Shown here: positions 34,242 through 42,885 of the stretch, piece by piece
Layout of the letters: each line of letters begins with the position of its first letter
Position numbering within the stretch: position 1 is the first letter of the stretch
NCBI GenBank assembly: GCA_028683835.1
Contig: JAQUHB010000020.1
Location: 1 to 55,547, forward strand
Direction: 5' to 3'
Length of the DNA: 55,547 nucleotides
From: Sulfurimonadaceae bacterium
GTDB taxonomy: Bacteria > Campylobacterota > Campylobacteria > Campylobacterales > Sulfurimonadaceae
The notes under the pieces: generated by a model
Database searches by the model: none
What the model was told of the DNA's origin: nothing
The model's input: the letters and a program-made list of their open reading frames with translations, nothing else
Position numbers and translations under genes: made by a program

Positions 34242-34523
34242 TTAAGAATGCATTACGTCGATACCGACGATCAGAAAAAATATCATCAATATCACCAAAG
34301 CCATAACCACATATCCTTTCAAATATGCGATCTCACTACGCAGATGCATATAATATGCAGTGACCAATCCCACTTTCATAAGAGCAATAAGCAGCTGAAT
34401 GCCTACTGTTTTTTCAGGACTCAGATGAAACCATGAAGGTTGTAAAAATGTCAGTAAAGTCAACAGTAACAGACCTGCTAATACTTTGGTATAAAGAGCA
34501 ACTGTTGGTATCGCTGTTTTCAT
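34242..34523 (-). CDS. ctaF: Cytochrome c oxidase subunit IV, small membrane subunit
   Basis: The 93-residue protein has three membrane segments and a central PEKTVGIQLLIALMKVGLVT with AYYMHLRSEIAYLKG, typical of prokaryotic COX4. One base separates it from ctaE. It likely stabilises the oxidase. Confidence 0.82.
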   Translation of the reverse strand: MKTAIPTVALYTKVLAGLLLLTLLTFLQPSWFHLSPEKTVGIQLLIALMKVGLVTAYYMHLRSEIAYLKGYVVMALVILMIFFLIVGIDVMHS

Positions 34524-34524
34524 C

Positions 34525-35175
34525 TTAGACTCCTATCATATAAAAAAGTGGGAATAGAATGATCCAAATAAGATGGACAAAATCCCAGTAGAGCGTGACA
34601 TTTTTCAGGGCAATATTATGTTCCGGCCGAATACCGCCCGAGCGGATCAGCAATAAAACCCAAGTCATCAAGGCAATTCCAAAGATTACATGTAAGCCAT
34701 GAAGACCTGTCATGACAAAGTAAAGACCGAAAAAAAGGATCTCTCCATGATCTTTGGCATCAAGTATTTTAGAACTAGGATAGATACCATGCCCAATATC
34801 AACACTCCATTCTAAAGCTTTGATCCCCAGAAATATTATCGCCATAAGGAGAGTGACCCCTACAAAATAGGCTGAAACACGTACTTTTCCCTGACGCATC
34901 TTGAGTGAAGCTAAACCCATCGTATAGGTGCTCAAAAGTAAAATGACCGTATTGGTGCCACCAAGCCAGACATTTAAACTGCCCGATGAGAGAGCGAATA
35001 TCTCGCTATGGCGATAGAAATTGATAGCAAAAAGTAAAAAGAGAACACCAAACATCATCATTTCGGTCAGCAAAAAGACCCAAAAACCAAATTTTTCGCC
35101 GTCATAATCATCTTTATAGTCTGTGATGGGATGAGAATTTCCTAAAGCATCGTAAGCCATCTCCTGTTCCATCAC
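34525..35175 (-). CDS. ctaE: Cytochrome c oxidase subunit III
   Basis: The 216-residue protein has five membrane segments and the subunit III blocks KFGFWVFLLTEMMMFGVLF, GLYFVMTGLHGLHVIFG and YWDFVHLIWIILFPLFY. It overlaps ctaD by four bases (ATGA). It shields the oxygen path to subunit I. A TTACATGTAA palindrome lies inside at 34686. Confidence 0.93.
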   Translation of the reverse strand: MMEQEMAYDALGNSHPITDYKDDYDGEKFGFWVFLLTEMMMFGVLFLLFAINFYRHSEIFALSSGSLNVWLGGTNTVILLLSTYTMGLASLKMRQGKVRVSAYFVGVTLLMAIIFLGIKALEWSVDIGHGIYPSSKILDAKDHGEILFFGLYFVMTGLHGLHVIFGIALMTWVLLLIRSGGIRPEHNIALKNVTLYWDFVHLIWIILFPLFYMIGV

Positions 35176-36818
35176 ATCACTCTCCGAAAGTTTTCATCAA
35201 AATGGACCACCGGTTCACCGTTTTCATATTCGTATGGGTCAAAATCCACATAAGGGATTTTGGAGAAGTTTTTCAGCGGTGGCGGTGAGGGAATATGCCA
35301 TTCGAGCGTCGTAGCGTTCCAAGGATTTGGTCCTGCTTCTTTGCCCTCTTTTAATCCTCGAGCAAAGTTGTAAAGCACTAACAATAATGCTGAAGCTACC
35401 AATAGCGCCCCTATTCCGGCAATCTGATGATAGATCGTAAAGGTAGGCAGATAATCAAAATAGCGTCTTGGATTGCCCAAAAATCCGGCGATAAACATAG
35501 GAAACCAAAGTGTATTAAATCCCACGAACATCAGACCAAAAGCGATGCGCCCCCTAACCTCATTATAAAGCTTCCCCGTTATCTTTGGATACCAGTAATG
35601 CAGCCCTCCAATGAACATAAACATCACTCCGCCCAAAATAGTGTAGTGAAAATGCGCTACGACAAAGTAAGTATCATGAAGATGGATATCCGCTCCGATA
35701 GCTCCCAAGGTCAAGCCCGTAAGCCCTCCGATAGTAAAGTTGATGATGCTTCCTAAAATCCAAAGCATAGGCGTAGCCAAAATGATGGAACCTTTGTAAA
35801 GCGTAGCTATCCAATCAAAAATCTTCACTCCCGTAGGAACTGCCACCAAAAATGTCAAAAGAGAGAAAATGATCCGTGCCATGTCGCTTATACCCGAAGT
35901 GAGCATATGATGTCCCCAGACCAAATAACCGATTCCCGCAATGGAAGCAGAGGAGATAGCGATGGCGTGGTATCCAAAAATAGTACGTCTTGTAAATGTG
36001 GTCAAGACCTCTGAGATAATGCCAAAGCCCGGAAGTATCATGAGATAAACAGCAGGATGGGAATAGATCCAAAATAGGTGTTCATAAAGAATCGGATCGC
36101 CCCCTTTGGTGGGATCAAATATCCCTATTCCAAGTGTGCGTTCCAAGATCACCAGCAGGAGCGTAATTCCTATCACCGGAGTGGCAAGTACTTGAATCCA
36201 AGCTGTAGAATAGAGTCCCCAGATAAACAGAGGCATCTTAAAAAAACCCATTCCGGGTGCGCGAAGACGATGAATCGTCACTACAAAATTGATCCCCGTG
36301 AGGATCGATGATATACCCAAAATAAAAGCAGCGATAAGCGTAGGAAGAACGTGAGAGTCGGTTCTAAGACTATATGGAGCATAAAAAGTCCAGCCAGTAT
36401 CGGCAAATCCATTTCCACTCATCAGCGCAGAATAAGCCACAACCACTCCTACGATGTAAAACCACCATGACAGCAGGTTTAGTCGCGGAAAAGAGAGATC
36501 ACGGGCACCGAGCATCAACGGCAATATGAAGTTTCCAAGTGCCGCAGGAATACCCGGAACAATAAAAAGAAAGATCATCGTTATACCGTGAAATGTAAAG
36601 AGCTCGTTATAAGTATGCGGCTGTAGAAACTGGGGACCGGGGAAAAAAAGTTCTGCACGCATCGTAACTGCGGCACTTACACCCAAGAAAAAAAGTGTAA
36701 ACATCACACCCATGTATAACAAAGCGATACGCTTATGGTCGATAGTAAATATCCACTGTAAAATCGGATTTTTGTGCGTTCCAAAAACAGTTTCTGTCTC
36801 ATGGTAGAAACTAGACAT
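35172..36818 (-). CDS. ctaD: Cytochrome c oxidase subunit I, A2-type
   Basis: The 548-residue protein has 12 membrane segments and heme-copper ligands: FTFHGITMIFLFIVPGI, WIYSHPAVYLMILPGFG, WGHHMLTSG and DTYFVVAHFHYTILGG. The D-pathway Glu of HPEVY is replaced: YSHPAVY is the A2-subfamily signature. It reduces O2 to water with proton pumping in the inner membrane. It overlaps the SCO gene by eight bases. Most Campylobacterota rely on cbb3 oxidases, so this operon is an accessory and possibly acquired trait. Confidence 0.95.
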   Translation of the reverse strand: MSSFYHETETVFGTHKNPILQWIFTIDHKRIALLYMGVMFTLFFLGVSAAVTMRAELFFPGPQFLQPHTYNELFTFHGITMIFLFIVPGIPAALGNFILPLMLGARDLSFPRLNLLSWWFYIVGVVVAYSALMSGNGFADTGWTFYAPYSLRTDSHVLPTLIAAFILGISSILTGINFVVTIHRLRAPGMGFFKMPLFIWGLYSTAWIQVLATPVIGITLLLVILERTLGIGIFDPTKGGDPILYEHLFWIYSHPAVYLMILPGFGIISEVLTTFTRRTIFGYHAIAISSASIAGIGYLVWGHHMLTSGISDMARIIFSLLTFLVAVPTGVKIFDWIATLYKGSIILATPMLWILGSIINFTIGGLTGLTLGAIGADIHLHDTYFVVAHFHYTILGGVMFMFIGGLHYWYPKITGKLYNEVRGRIAFGLMFVGFNTLWFPMFIAGFLGNPRRYFDYLPTFTIYHQIAGIGALLVASALLLVLYNFARGLKEGKEAGPNPWNATTLEWHIPSPPPLKNFSKIPYVDFDPYEYENGEPVVHFDENFRRVM

Positions 36819-37635
36819 CTTTCTCCTCCGAGACCTGTTTTTTTCTCCCGCTCAGCACCAGATAAATAAAAAATCCAAGCAAGATCAACGACAATATCCC
36901 CGCGAGTACCTTTTCTGTTGCAAAAACATAAGTCTTATTCTTAGGATCAAAGGCAAAACAAAGCGCTAAAGTTTTAGCAATAGTAGGACGTACCGCTCCC
37001 TCTGATGCCTCCATCATCGCCATCTGAATATCAAAAGGAAGCTGTTCGATTCCATTTAGGTAGCGGGTAATCTTTCCTTGTGGAGAGATAGCCACCAAGA
37101 CCGTCGGATGGATATAATCTACCATCCCTTTAGGGCCGACCTGCTTTTCAAAATTGAATCCTACGCTATCAGTCACTTTATGGATATTTTCCTCTGTGCC
37201 AGTAAGAAAAGTCCAAGCTTTCGCATCAAAAGGACGCTTCATGGAGGCTAGAAGATTTACTTTCTTTTTAGCTGCGACTTCAGGCGTTTCAAGTGGATTA
37301 AAACTCAATGTGATGACCTTGTAATCTTTGTTCTCTGTGAGTTTGACTTTTGTGAGGTTATGAGCAAGGTCGTTGAGCTGGGGTGTACAAAGACCGGGAC
37401 AGCCGTAGTAGTTTAGAGTAAGTATGGCAGGTTTGCCATCTAATATCTTTCCAAGTGTCACGCTCTTGCCATCTTCATCCAAAAATGGAACGTTCAAAGG
37501 CACTTGAGCCCCAGGATGTTCATCCACACCTATATTTGCAGATGCTTGCAAAGCGGAAAAAAGCAGTAAACCTGCAACAAGTCGACCTAAAAGAGCTAGG
37601 TAAATATTACTTTTTTTCAATGAATCAGTTGCCAT
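36811..37635 (-). CDS. SCO1/SenC-type copper chaperone
   Basis: The 274-residue protein has an N-terminal membrane anchor/signal (about 12-33), a thioredoxin-like domain with the copper motif YYGCPGLCTPQL (C-x3-C) and later His in DYIHPTVLV, and a C-terminal membrane segment (about 245-262). SCO delivers copper to CuA of subunit II. AAAGGGATTC precedes ATG 37635. It is the first gene of the oxidase operon; the 220-base gap to nifE should hold its promoter. Confidence 0.9.
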   Translation of the reverse strand: MATDSLKKSNIYLALLGRLVAGLLLFSALQASANIGVDEHPGAQVPLNVPFLDEDGKSVTLGKILDGKPAILTLNYYGCPGLCTPQLNDLAHNLTKVKLTENKDYKVITLSFNPLETPEVAAKKKVNLLASMKRPFDAKAWTFLTGTEENIHKVTDSVGFNFEKQVGPKGMVDYIHPTVLVAISPQGKITRYLNGIEQLPFDIQMAMMEASEGAVRPTIAKTLALCFAFDPKNKTYVFATEKVLAGILSLILLGFFIYLVLSGRKKQVSEEKDV

Positions 37636-37855
37636 AAGAATCCCTTTAATTAAAAAAGTTTTACATTACTTCAATCCCAAAACAATTAATAAGATATAAA
37701 TATTTTTTATACCTGAGTCTGTATCTTAACATATCTAACAAAAATAAATCTTTTAAATTTTGATTACATTAAGCCTATTTATTTTTTCTAAAATTGCAGT
37801 TGTTATTTAAAAAGAGGAGATAGATTATTTTATAATAAATGTTTTAGCGTGTGAC

Positions 37856-39217
37856 CTAAACCGTTTCCCAAGGAGCCGGTTTAGATACATTTGCAAAAAC
37901 AGGGTTGTTAAATGCGTGCTTGAGATCTTCTGCGAGATTAAGCAGACCGTTATAACCGCCGTAACTCACTTTTTTTTCTTGATTGACATCTATAAAAGAG
38001 ATCTTTTTCTTGATAGCGGTGTATAGACTTCGTCCACCTGCAAGCAAGATATGTGCACCACGTTCATCGATGATTTTTGACTGTTCAGATGCCGGAGCTT
38101 TCATGAGTATCCCGTTTTCTCCAAGATATTCTCTTGCTTTTGCGATATCATCTTCCGTGGATTTGCGTATAGAAGTAGCGACCACTTCTATGCCCAAATC
38201 TTGCAAACCTGAAGCGATAGACCAAGCTTTGTTTCCACCTGTATTTAGCACTGCTTTTTTACCTGCAAACATCACTCTATATGGCAGAAGTTTTGCTTCA
38301 AGTTTTGCCTCTTCTCCAGCAATGACTTCCTCAGCTTTTTTGATAAGTTCTGCATCGCCCAAAGCTTTAACGATTTCCATAATTGCAAAAGTGGTATCAC
38401 GTTTGCCGTAAAAAGAGACAGATATCCAAGGGATTTCGTACTGTTCTTGCATCTTTCGACACAGTGTCACAAGTGATTTCGCACACACTATCACATTGAG
38501 TTTTGCACGGTGTGCAGTGCGGATATCTCCTACACGACCATCACCGCTCATAGAACTCAGCACTCGGATTCCTATCTTTTCAAAAAGAGGCAAATACTGC
38601 CACATATCTCCCGTAACGTTGTAGTCACCGATAAGATTGATATCATAAGGAGTCGTAAATTCTGGCTCTTTTGTGCCGATGAGATGTTCTAAAACAGCTT
38701 CGCCAGCCAAACGAGAACCAAGATTTTTCCCGCCTACAAAACCTGGTGCATGGACTGGAACAACAGGAATACCGTGTTGCTTGCTTGCAAGTTTACAAGT
38801 CATATCAATATCATCACCTACCATTGCCGTTACACAAGTGGAATAGACAAAAATAGCCTCAGGCGCGTAATGTTCTACGATATAGGCGATGGAAGAGTCA
38901 AGACGTTTATCTCCGCCAAAAATGACATCATTTGTCGTTATTCCGGTTGTAAACCCCATAACGGTATGGTCACGTCCTTGAAATGAAGTTTTTGTTTCTC
39001 TAGTCTCCCAAGAAGCTCCAAGACAAGTTTGTGGACCATGAACAAGATGCACGGCATCAGCGTAAGGAAAAAGAGAGATCTGCGCCCCGTCAAATGCACA
39101 TCCACCGGTCGCCATTCCCGGTTTTGGCATATCACATCCGGCTCCGGGTTTTTTATCTTTTGAGTGAGAACACGCACTTTCATTCATCAACTCTTTGATC
39201 TTCGCACGATTTACCAT
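37856..39217 (-). CDS. nifE: NifE, FeMo-cofactor scaffold alpha subunit
   Basis: The start is ATG 39217, with AAAGGAG upstream; a longer frame to 39346 lacks support. The 453-residue protein has GCAFDGAQISLFPYADAVHL, VHGPQTCLGASWETRET and STCVTAMVGDDID, then GYNGLLNLAEDLKHAFNNP, as in NifE. It forms the NifEN scaffold with NifN. A possible sigma-54 element lies at 39254-39268. The next gene on the same strand is SCO of the oxidase operon. Confidence 0.96.
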   Translation of the reverse strand: MVNRAKIKELMNESACSHSKDKKPGAGCDMPKPGMATGGCAFDGAQISLFPYADAVHLVHGPQTCLGASWETRETKTSFQGRDHTVMGFTTGITTNDVIFGGDKRLDSSIAYIVEHYAPEAIFVYSTCVTAMVGDDIDMTCKLASKQHGIPVVPVHAPGFVGGKNLGSRLAGEAVLEHLIGTKEPEFTTPYDINLIGDYNVTGDMWQYLPLFEKIGIRVLSSMSGDGRVGDIRTAHRAKLNVIVCAKSLVTLCRKMQEQYEIPWISVSFYGKRDTTFAIMEIVKALGDAELIKKAEEVIAGEEAKLEAKLLPYRVMFAGKKAVLNTGGNKAWSIASGLQDLGIEVVATSIRKSTEDDIAKAREYLGENGILMKAPASEQSKIIDERGAHILLAGGRSLYTAIKKKISFIDVNQEKKVSYGGYNGLLNLAEDLKHAFNNPVFANVSKPAPWETV

Positions 39218-39253
39218 AAAACACTCCTTTGGAGTTAAGTTACTTAAGCTTAT

Positions 39254-39268
39254 GCAAATTTTGTTCGA
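39254..39268 (-). promoter_or_regulatory. Possible sigma-54-like element upstream of nifE
   Basis: The minus strand reads TCGAAC-AAAAT-TTGC, followed by ATA. The -12 half and flank match the nifN element, while the -24 half matches TGGCAC at only four of six bases. Spacing to the nifE ribosome site is suitable. Confidence 0.35.
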
Positions 39269-39365
39269 GAGGTGGGGTTTTAAACATAAAAGCCTTACAT
39301 GTAGGTCAATGAAGGTATGCATTCTCAAGTAGAGACTTAGGAGCAAGATGATAAAACAACTATAT

Positions 39366-40214
39366 TCAAGTTACTATATTTTTTCCAATTTTCTTTGAAA
39401 TATATAATGCTTTATCTGCTCTTTCTATCAAGCTTTTTATTGTATCTTTTTTTTCTATTTCAGCAACACCAAAACTAGCAGTCTTATGACCGATTGTTTT
39501 AAATTTATATGATGCAACACCGACACGTAATCGTTCAGCTAATTCTTTTGCTTGAACATGAGAAGTTTGCGGTAATACGATAAGAAACTCTTCTCCGCCC
39601 CATCTTCCAATACGGTCATTAGAACGAATTAAACTTTGAAGAATTTCAGATATTTTCTTTAAGACTTCATCTCCTGTTTGATGACCGTACATATCATTTA
39701 CTTGTTTAAAATCATCTACATCTACCATTATGATAGAAAAAATTTTTTGATATTTGTGCACTTCGTGCATAAAAAATTGTACAAATTCTTCGATTGCCAA
39801 ACGGTTAGACAATCCTGTAAGATTATCAAGCTTTGCAAGGGCTTCAAAAAAAGTTTCTTTTGTAATATTTTGTTCTATCGCTTGATAGCCAATAATAACT
39901 CTATTTTGAAAAATTGGTTCAATATAAATATCTATCCAATAAGAAATTTTATCTTTCGTACAATTTTTTATACGACCTTGCCATGGGTTACCTTGTGCAA
40001 TCGTTTCCCATAACTTTTGATATATTGAATCACTCATATCAGGATGCCGTAGAAGAGTATGCTTTCTACCTATCAACTCCTCTTTTTTGTATCCGGTCAA
40101 GCTACAAAATGCCGGACTGACATATGTAATAACACCATTACTATCCGTAATGGAGGTAGAGATATGTTTTTCTAAAATCATAATATATTGTTTTAAACAC
40201 GCATAATTAATCAT
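39366..40214 (-). CDS. PAS-GGDEF diguanylate cyclase
   Basis: The 282-residue soluble protein has a PAS domain (about 15-120; TDSNGVITYVSPAFCSLTGY and ELIGRKHTLLRHPDMSD) and a GGDEF domain with WGGEEFLIVLP and an upstream RSNDRIG. The active site is intact; there is no RxxD inhibitory site clearly five residues before it. It would make c-di-GMP in response to a PAS ligand such as a redox or aromatic signal. AGAGAAGATAAA precedes ATG 40214. It is divergent from the XRE regulator, which has palindromic sites between. Confidence 0.9.
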   Translation of the reverse strand: MINYACLKQYIMILEKHISTSITDSNGVITYVSPAFCSLTGYKKEELIGRKHTLLRHPDMSDSIYQKLWETIAQGNPWQGRIKNCTKDKISYWIDIYIEPIFQNRVIIGYQAIEQNITKETFFEALAKLDNLTGLSNRLAIEEFVQFFMHEVHKYQKIFSIIMVDVDDFKQVNDMYGHQTGDEVLKKISEILQSLIRSNDRIGRWGGEEFLIVLPQTSHVQAKELAERLRVGVASYKFKTIGHKTASFGVAEIEKKDTIKSLIERADKALYISKKIGKNIVT

Positions 40215-40248
40215 TTTATCTTCTCTATATTCAAATTTACCTCACATT

Positions 40249-40266
40249 AACTTGTAATAACAAGTT
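40249..40266. promoter_or_regulatory. Operator-like palindrome 1 near the XRE regulator
   Basis: AACTTGT-AATA-ACAAGTT is a perfect 7-bp inverted repeat, 35 bases upstream of the diguanylate cyclase start and about 58 bases from the XRE start. A second copy lies 30 bases downstream. Confidence 0.55.
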
Positions 40267-40296
40267 GCTTGAAAAATTATATCTTATTAAACTTCA

Positions 40297-40316
40297 CAAC
40301 TTCTTATAACAAGTTG
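40297..40316. promoter_or_regulatory. Operator-like palindrome 2 near the XRE regulator
   Basis: CAACTTCTTATAACAAGTTG shares the ACAAGTT half-site with palindrome 1 (arms CAACTT/AAGTTG). It ends seven bases before the XRE ATG, overlapping the place for a ribosome site, so binding would block expression. Confidence 0.55.
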
Positions 40317-40323
40317 GTTAAAT

Positions 40324-40599
40324 ATGAAAGATATCCAAACACTGCCAGATAATTATATTGATAATATTTATCAAGAGATAGGGAAAAATGTCAAAAAGAT
40401 ACGTATGGAAAAAGGCTGTAGTCAATTAAAACTTGCACAAGCGATAGGACATAAATCACTTTCTATTGTGTCACTTGCAGAAATTTACCATAATAAACAA
40501 CATTTTAACATAGAACATTTAGTCAAAATCGCTTATGTCTTAGAAGTTGATATTTGTGATTTTTTTCATCAAGTTCCGATGATAGATGAATCTCAATAG
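40324..40599 (+). CDS. XRE-family helix-turn-helix regulator
   Basis: The 91-residue protein has a Cro/C1-type helix-turn-helix: NVKKIRMEKGCSQLKLAQAI, then SLSIVSLAEIYHNKQHFN and HLVKIAYVLEVDICDFF. It is a short DNA-binding regulator, probably autoregulatory given the two palindromes directly upstream. There is no clear Shine-Dalgarno before the ATG. It is followed 43 bases later by bacteriohemerythrin. Confidence 0.88.
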   Translation: MKDIQTLPDNYIDNIYQEIGKNVKKIRMEKGCSQLKLAQAIGHKSLSIVSLAEIYHNKQHFNIEHLVKIAYVLEVDICDFFHQVPMIDESQ

Positions 40600-40642
40600 C
40601 CATAGTACAGTTTTTGCATCTATAACATAAAAAGAGAATTGC

Positions 40643-41023
40643 ATGGAAAAAGATTTACAGGTAAACATACCTATTATGGATGAGAAGCATGAGGAGTTTT
40701 TAGTGCTCTTGCAGAGGATTCAAAACTGTCCCAAAGCGGAGTTTATGCCTCTGTTTGTTCAGATGATAGAGCATACAAAAGAGCATTTTGCTTTTGAAGA
40801 GGAGATCATGAATGCCAATGCTTTTTACGCGAAGGGGGAGCATTTTGATGAACATAAGAATCTGCTTGGAGAGATGGAGTATTTTTATGAAAAAGCAAAG
40901 AAACTCCCAGCTTTTGGAAAATCTTACATCAATGAGTATGCTCTCGATAAATTTAAACGCCACATCATCAACATAGACTCTCAGCTGGCGATGTTTATAA
41001 AGGATCAGAAGATCAATTTGTGA
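40643..41023 (+). CDS. Bacteriohemerythrin
   Basis: The 126-residue protein is a single hemerythrin domain. Diiron ligands appear in DEKHEEFL, HTKEHFAFEEEIM, HFDEHKNLL and HIINID. It binds O2 reversibly in the cytoplasm, for storage, delivery or sensing. AAAAAGAGAA precedes the ATG. In a diazotroph it may buffer oxygen near nitrogenase, but that is inference. Confidence 0.9.
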   Translation: MEKDLQVNIPIMDEKHEEFLVLLQRIQNCPKAEFMPLFVQMIEHTKEHFAFEEEIMNANAFYAKGEHFDEHKNLLGEMEYFYEKAKKLPAFGKSYINEYALDKFKRHIINIDSQLAMFIKDQKINL

Positions 41024-41249
41024 GTATTTACCTATCAGATTAATCTAGTTTAAGAAATGCATATTATCTTTTCGATGAACTTGAACAGGACACTTTCCAT
41101 CAAGTTTGCTCAAATGAAAAAGGACTTAAGTTTCTAAAAATGCGGAGTTTGACTGCTGTTACTAGGGTTGAATATACTATAAATATTTAATTAATTAGGT
41201 TTTATTTGTAAACTTTTTTACTTTGATGAATGGTAAAAAGGAAAAAATA

Positions 41250-41885
41250 ATGCCTCAGTATCATTTGGAATATCTAAATCGTAAAACTTATGTAACCTCG
41301 ATGGAGACGATCAAAGACCCGAGAACTTTGAAGTTTGCGACTATGTCGCTTGAATGGTGGGACAAAGAGTTTGGATGGTATACCAAGGGGTGTATTGCAC
41401 TTTGTAGCGATGAAAATATCCATTTGAGTTATATCTTTTTTAAGATCGATAAGCATAATGAATATATCACGGTACATAATATTTTCACTCAAACCTCTAT
41501 GCGTAGAAACGGCTATGCTCAAAAGCTTTTGAGGATGGTTTTTGCTTTTGCGCTTGGCTTACATGTAAAGCGTTTTAAACTGACATCTATCTCAAACTCT
41601 CTTGATTTTTACCTTTCTATGGGGTTTGTCTATTGGGGAGTAAACAGCGTTGGAGATTATTATTGTGATTTACCTATGCCCTTTGATGGACTTGATGGAG
41701 TGGCATTTATGATAAAAAACACAGATACTCCTACACTCATTGGGCGAAAATTTGAAAAGATCCATACTAAAGTTCTGAATAACGATATCCATCTCAGTGA
41801 TCTACAAAATATCATCTATAAAAATGACCTGATAAGAATGGGTAAGAGTTATATGTTGGATGAACTGTTATATATCAAAGAATAG
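41250..41885 (+). CDS. GNAT-like acetyltransferase
   Basis: ATG 41250 is chosen because AAAAAGGAA lies just upstream; earlier TTG and ATG codons lie before that site. The 211-residue protein has the acyl-CoA motif TSMRRNGYAQKLLRMVFAFA and a following LDFYLSMGFVYWG. Substrate is unknown. The C-terminal 70 residues are outside the GNAT fold. It precedes the ankyrin gene by eight bases. A TTACATGTAA palindrome lies inside at 41559. Confidence 0.7.
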   Translation: MPQYHLEYLNRKTYVTSMETIKDPRTLKFATMSLEWWDKEFGWYTKGCIALCSDENIHLSYIFFKIDKHNEYITVHNIFTQTSMRRNGYAQKLLRMVFAFALGLHVKRFKLTSISNSLDFYLSMGFVYWGVNSVGDYYCDLPMPFDGLDGVAFMIKNTDTPTLIGRKFEKIHTKVLNNDIHLSDLQNIIYKNDLIRMGKSYMLDELLYIKE

Positions 41886-41893
41886 GAAAGAAA

Positions 41894-42325
41894 ATGAGTG
41901 AAACAACACGACAATGGATGCAAGCAAACGGTTATGATCTTAAAAATATCGATTTTCAAGGAAACTATGGAAATACAGCACTTATGAAAGCCGCACGTGA
42001 GGGAAATGAAAAAATCGTCACTGAACTCTTAGATACAAAAGCGGATATCGGCATAAAAAATGTTGATGGAAACACAGCTCTTTGGCTCGCATGTTTTGGA
42101 GAAAATCCAGAAGTCGTCAAACTTCTTATCGATGCAGGAATAGAACTTGACACTTCAAATGTTAATGGAGTAACATCGCTCATGTATGCGGCTTCAAGCG
42201 GAAAAGAGACAATGGTCAAGATGCTTCTTGACGCAGGTGCAGACAAAAAGATAAAAAATCCTGATGATTTTACAGCGCTTGACCTCGCTGCTACTATAAA
42301 GATAGTAAAGATGTTACGCGGTTAA
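41894..42325 (+). CDS. Ankyrin-repeat protein
   Basis: The 143-residue protein has at least three ankyrin repeats with the NTALMKAAREGNEKIVTELL, GNTALWLACFGENPEVVKLL and GVTSLMYAASSGKETMVKML patterns and a partial fourth (DFTALDLAATIKIV). It is a soluble protein-binding scaffold; no signal peptide. RBS AGGAAAGAAA is present. Its end overlaps the convergent arsC by four bases. Confidence 0.9.
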   Translation: MSETTRQWMQANGYDLKNIDFQGNYGNTALMKAAREGNEKIVTELLDTKADIGIKNVDGNTALWLACFGENPEVVKLLIDAGIELDTSNVNGVTSLMYAASSGKETMVKMLLDAGADKKIKNPDDFTALDLAATIKIVKMLRG

Positions 42326-42756
42326 AGAATTTTTTTCAATGGAGTTGCTGCGATCAACTCTTTGACTTTTTGCTCTATTTCATCACGAATAACACGTACT
42401 TTTTCCATGATCTCTTCATCACTTCCGCTCAACGATGAGGGATCTTCAAAACTCCAAGAAACAACACTTCTTGTACCTGGAAAGATAGGACATTGTTGTG
42501 TTGCTTCATCACATACTGTGATGACATGACTAAAAAGTCGACCTTGCTTATAAAGATCAAAAGCCCCTTTTGTTTTGTTATTTGAAATATCAAGCCCTTT
42601 TTCAGCCATTGCACGAACTACGTGTGGATTTAAAGACCCAGCTTTAATCCCTGCACTTTCTGCGATATCATCTTCAGATGCGTATTGGTTAAAAAAGGCT
42701 TCTGCCATCTGACTTCTTGCACTGTTGTGAACACAAACAAATAAAACTTTTAACAT
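42322..42756 (-). CDS. arsC: Arsenate reductase, thioredoxin-coupled LMW-phosphatase type
   Basis: The 144-residue protein has the P-loop VCVHNSARSQMAEAFFN, then a redox Cys pair in VCDEATQQCPIFPG and SWSFEDPSSLSG. This matches the thioredoxin-dependent ArsC family that reduces arsenate to arsenite. No arsenite pump or ArsR is adjacent. RBS AGGAGAT precedes ATG 42756. Confidence 0.88.
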   Translation of the reverse strand: MLKVLFVCVHNSARSQMAEAFFNQYASEDDIAESAGIKAGSLNPHVVRAMAEKGLDISNNKTKGAFDLYKQGRLFSHVITVCDEATQQCPIFPGTRSVVSWSFEDPSSLSGSDEEIMEKVRVIRDEIEQKVKELIAATPLKKIL

Positions 42757-42885
42757 AAGATCTCCTCAAATAGCTGAATGTCATTTCATGACTTTTCTTC
42801 AACACTATAACAGAACAAATCCATTAAATCAATATATCTTGATATATTGTAACCAAACTGTAATAAAACTCCAATTACTTAAGGC

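Noticed and set aside
41040-41160. Minus-strand fragment reading HLSKLDGKCPVQVHRKDN as a transposase relic
   Set aside because: Only about 26 codons are open and no family could be recognised.
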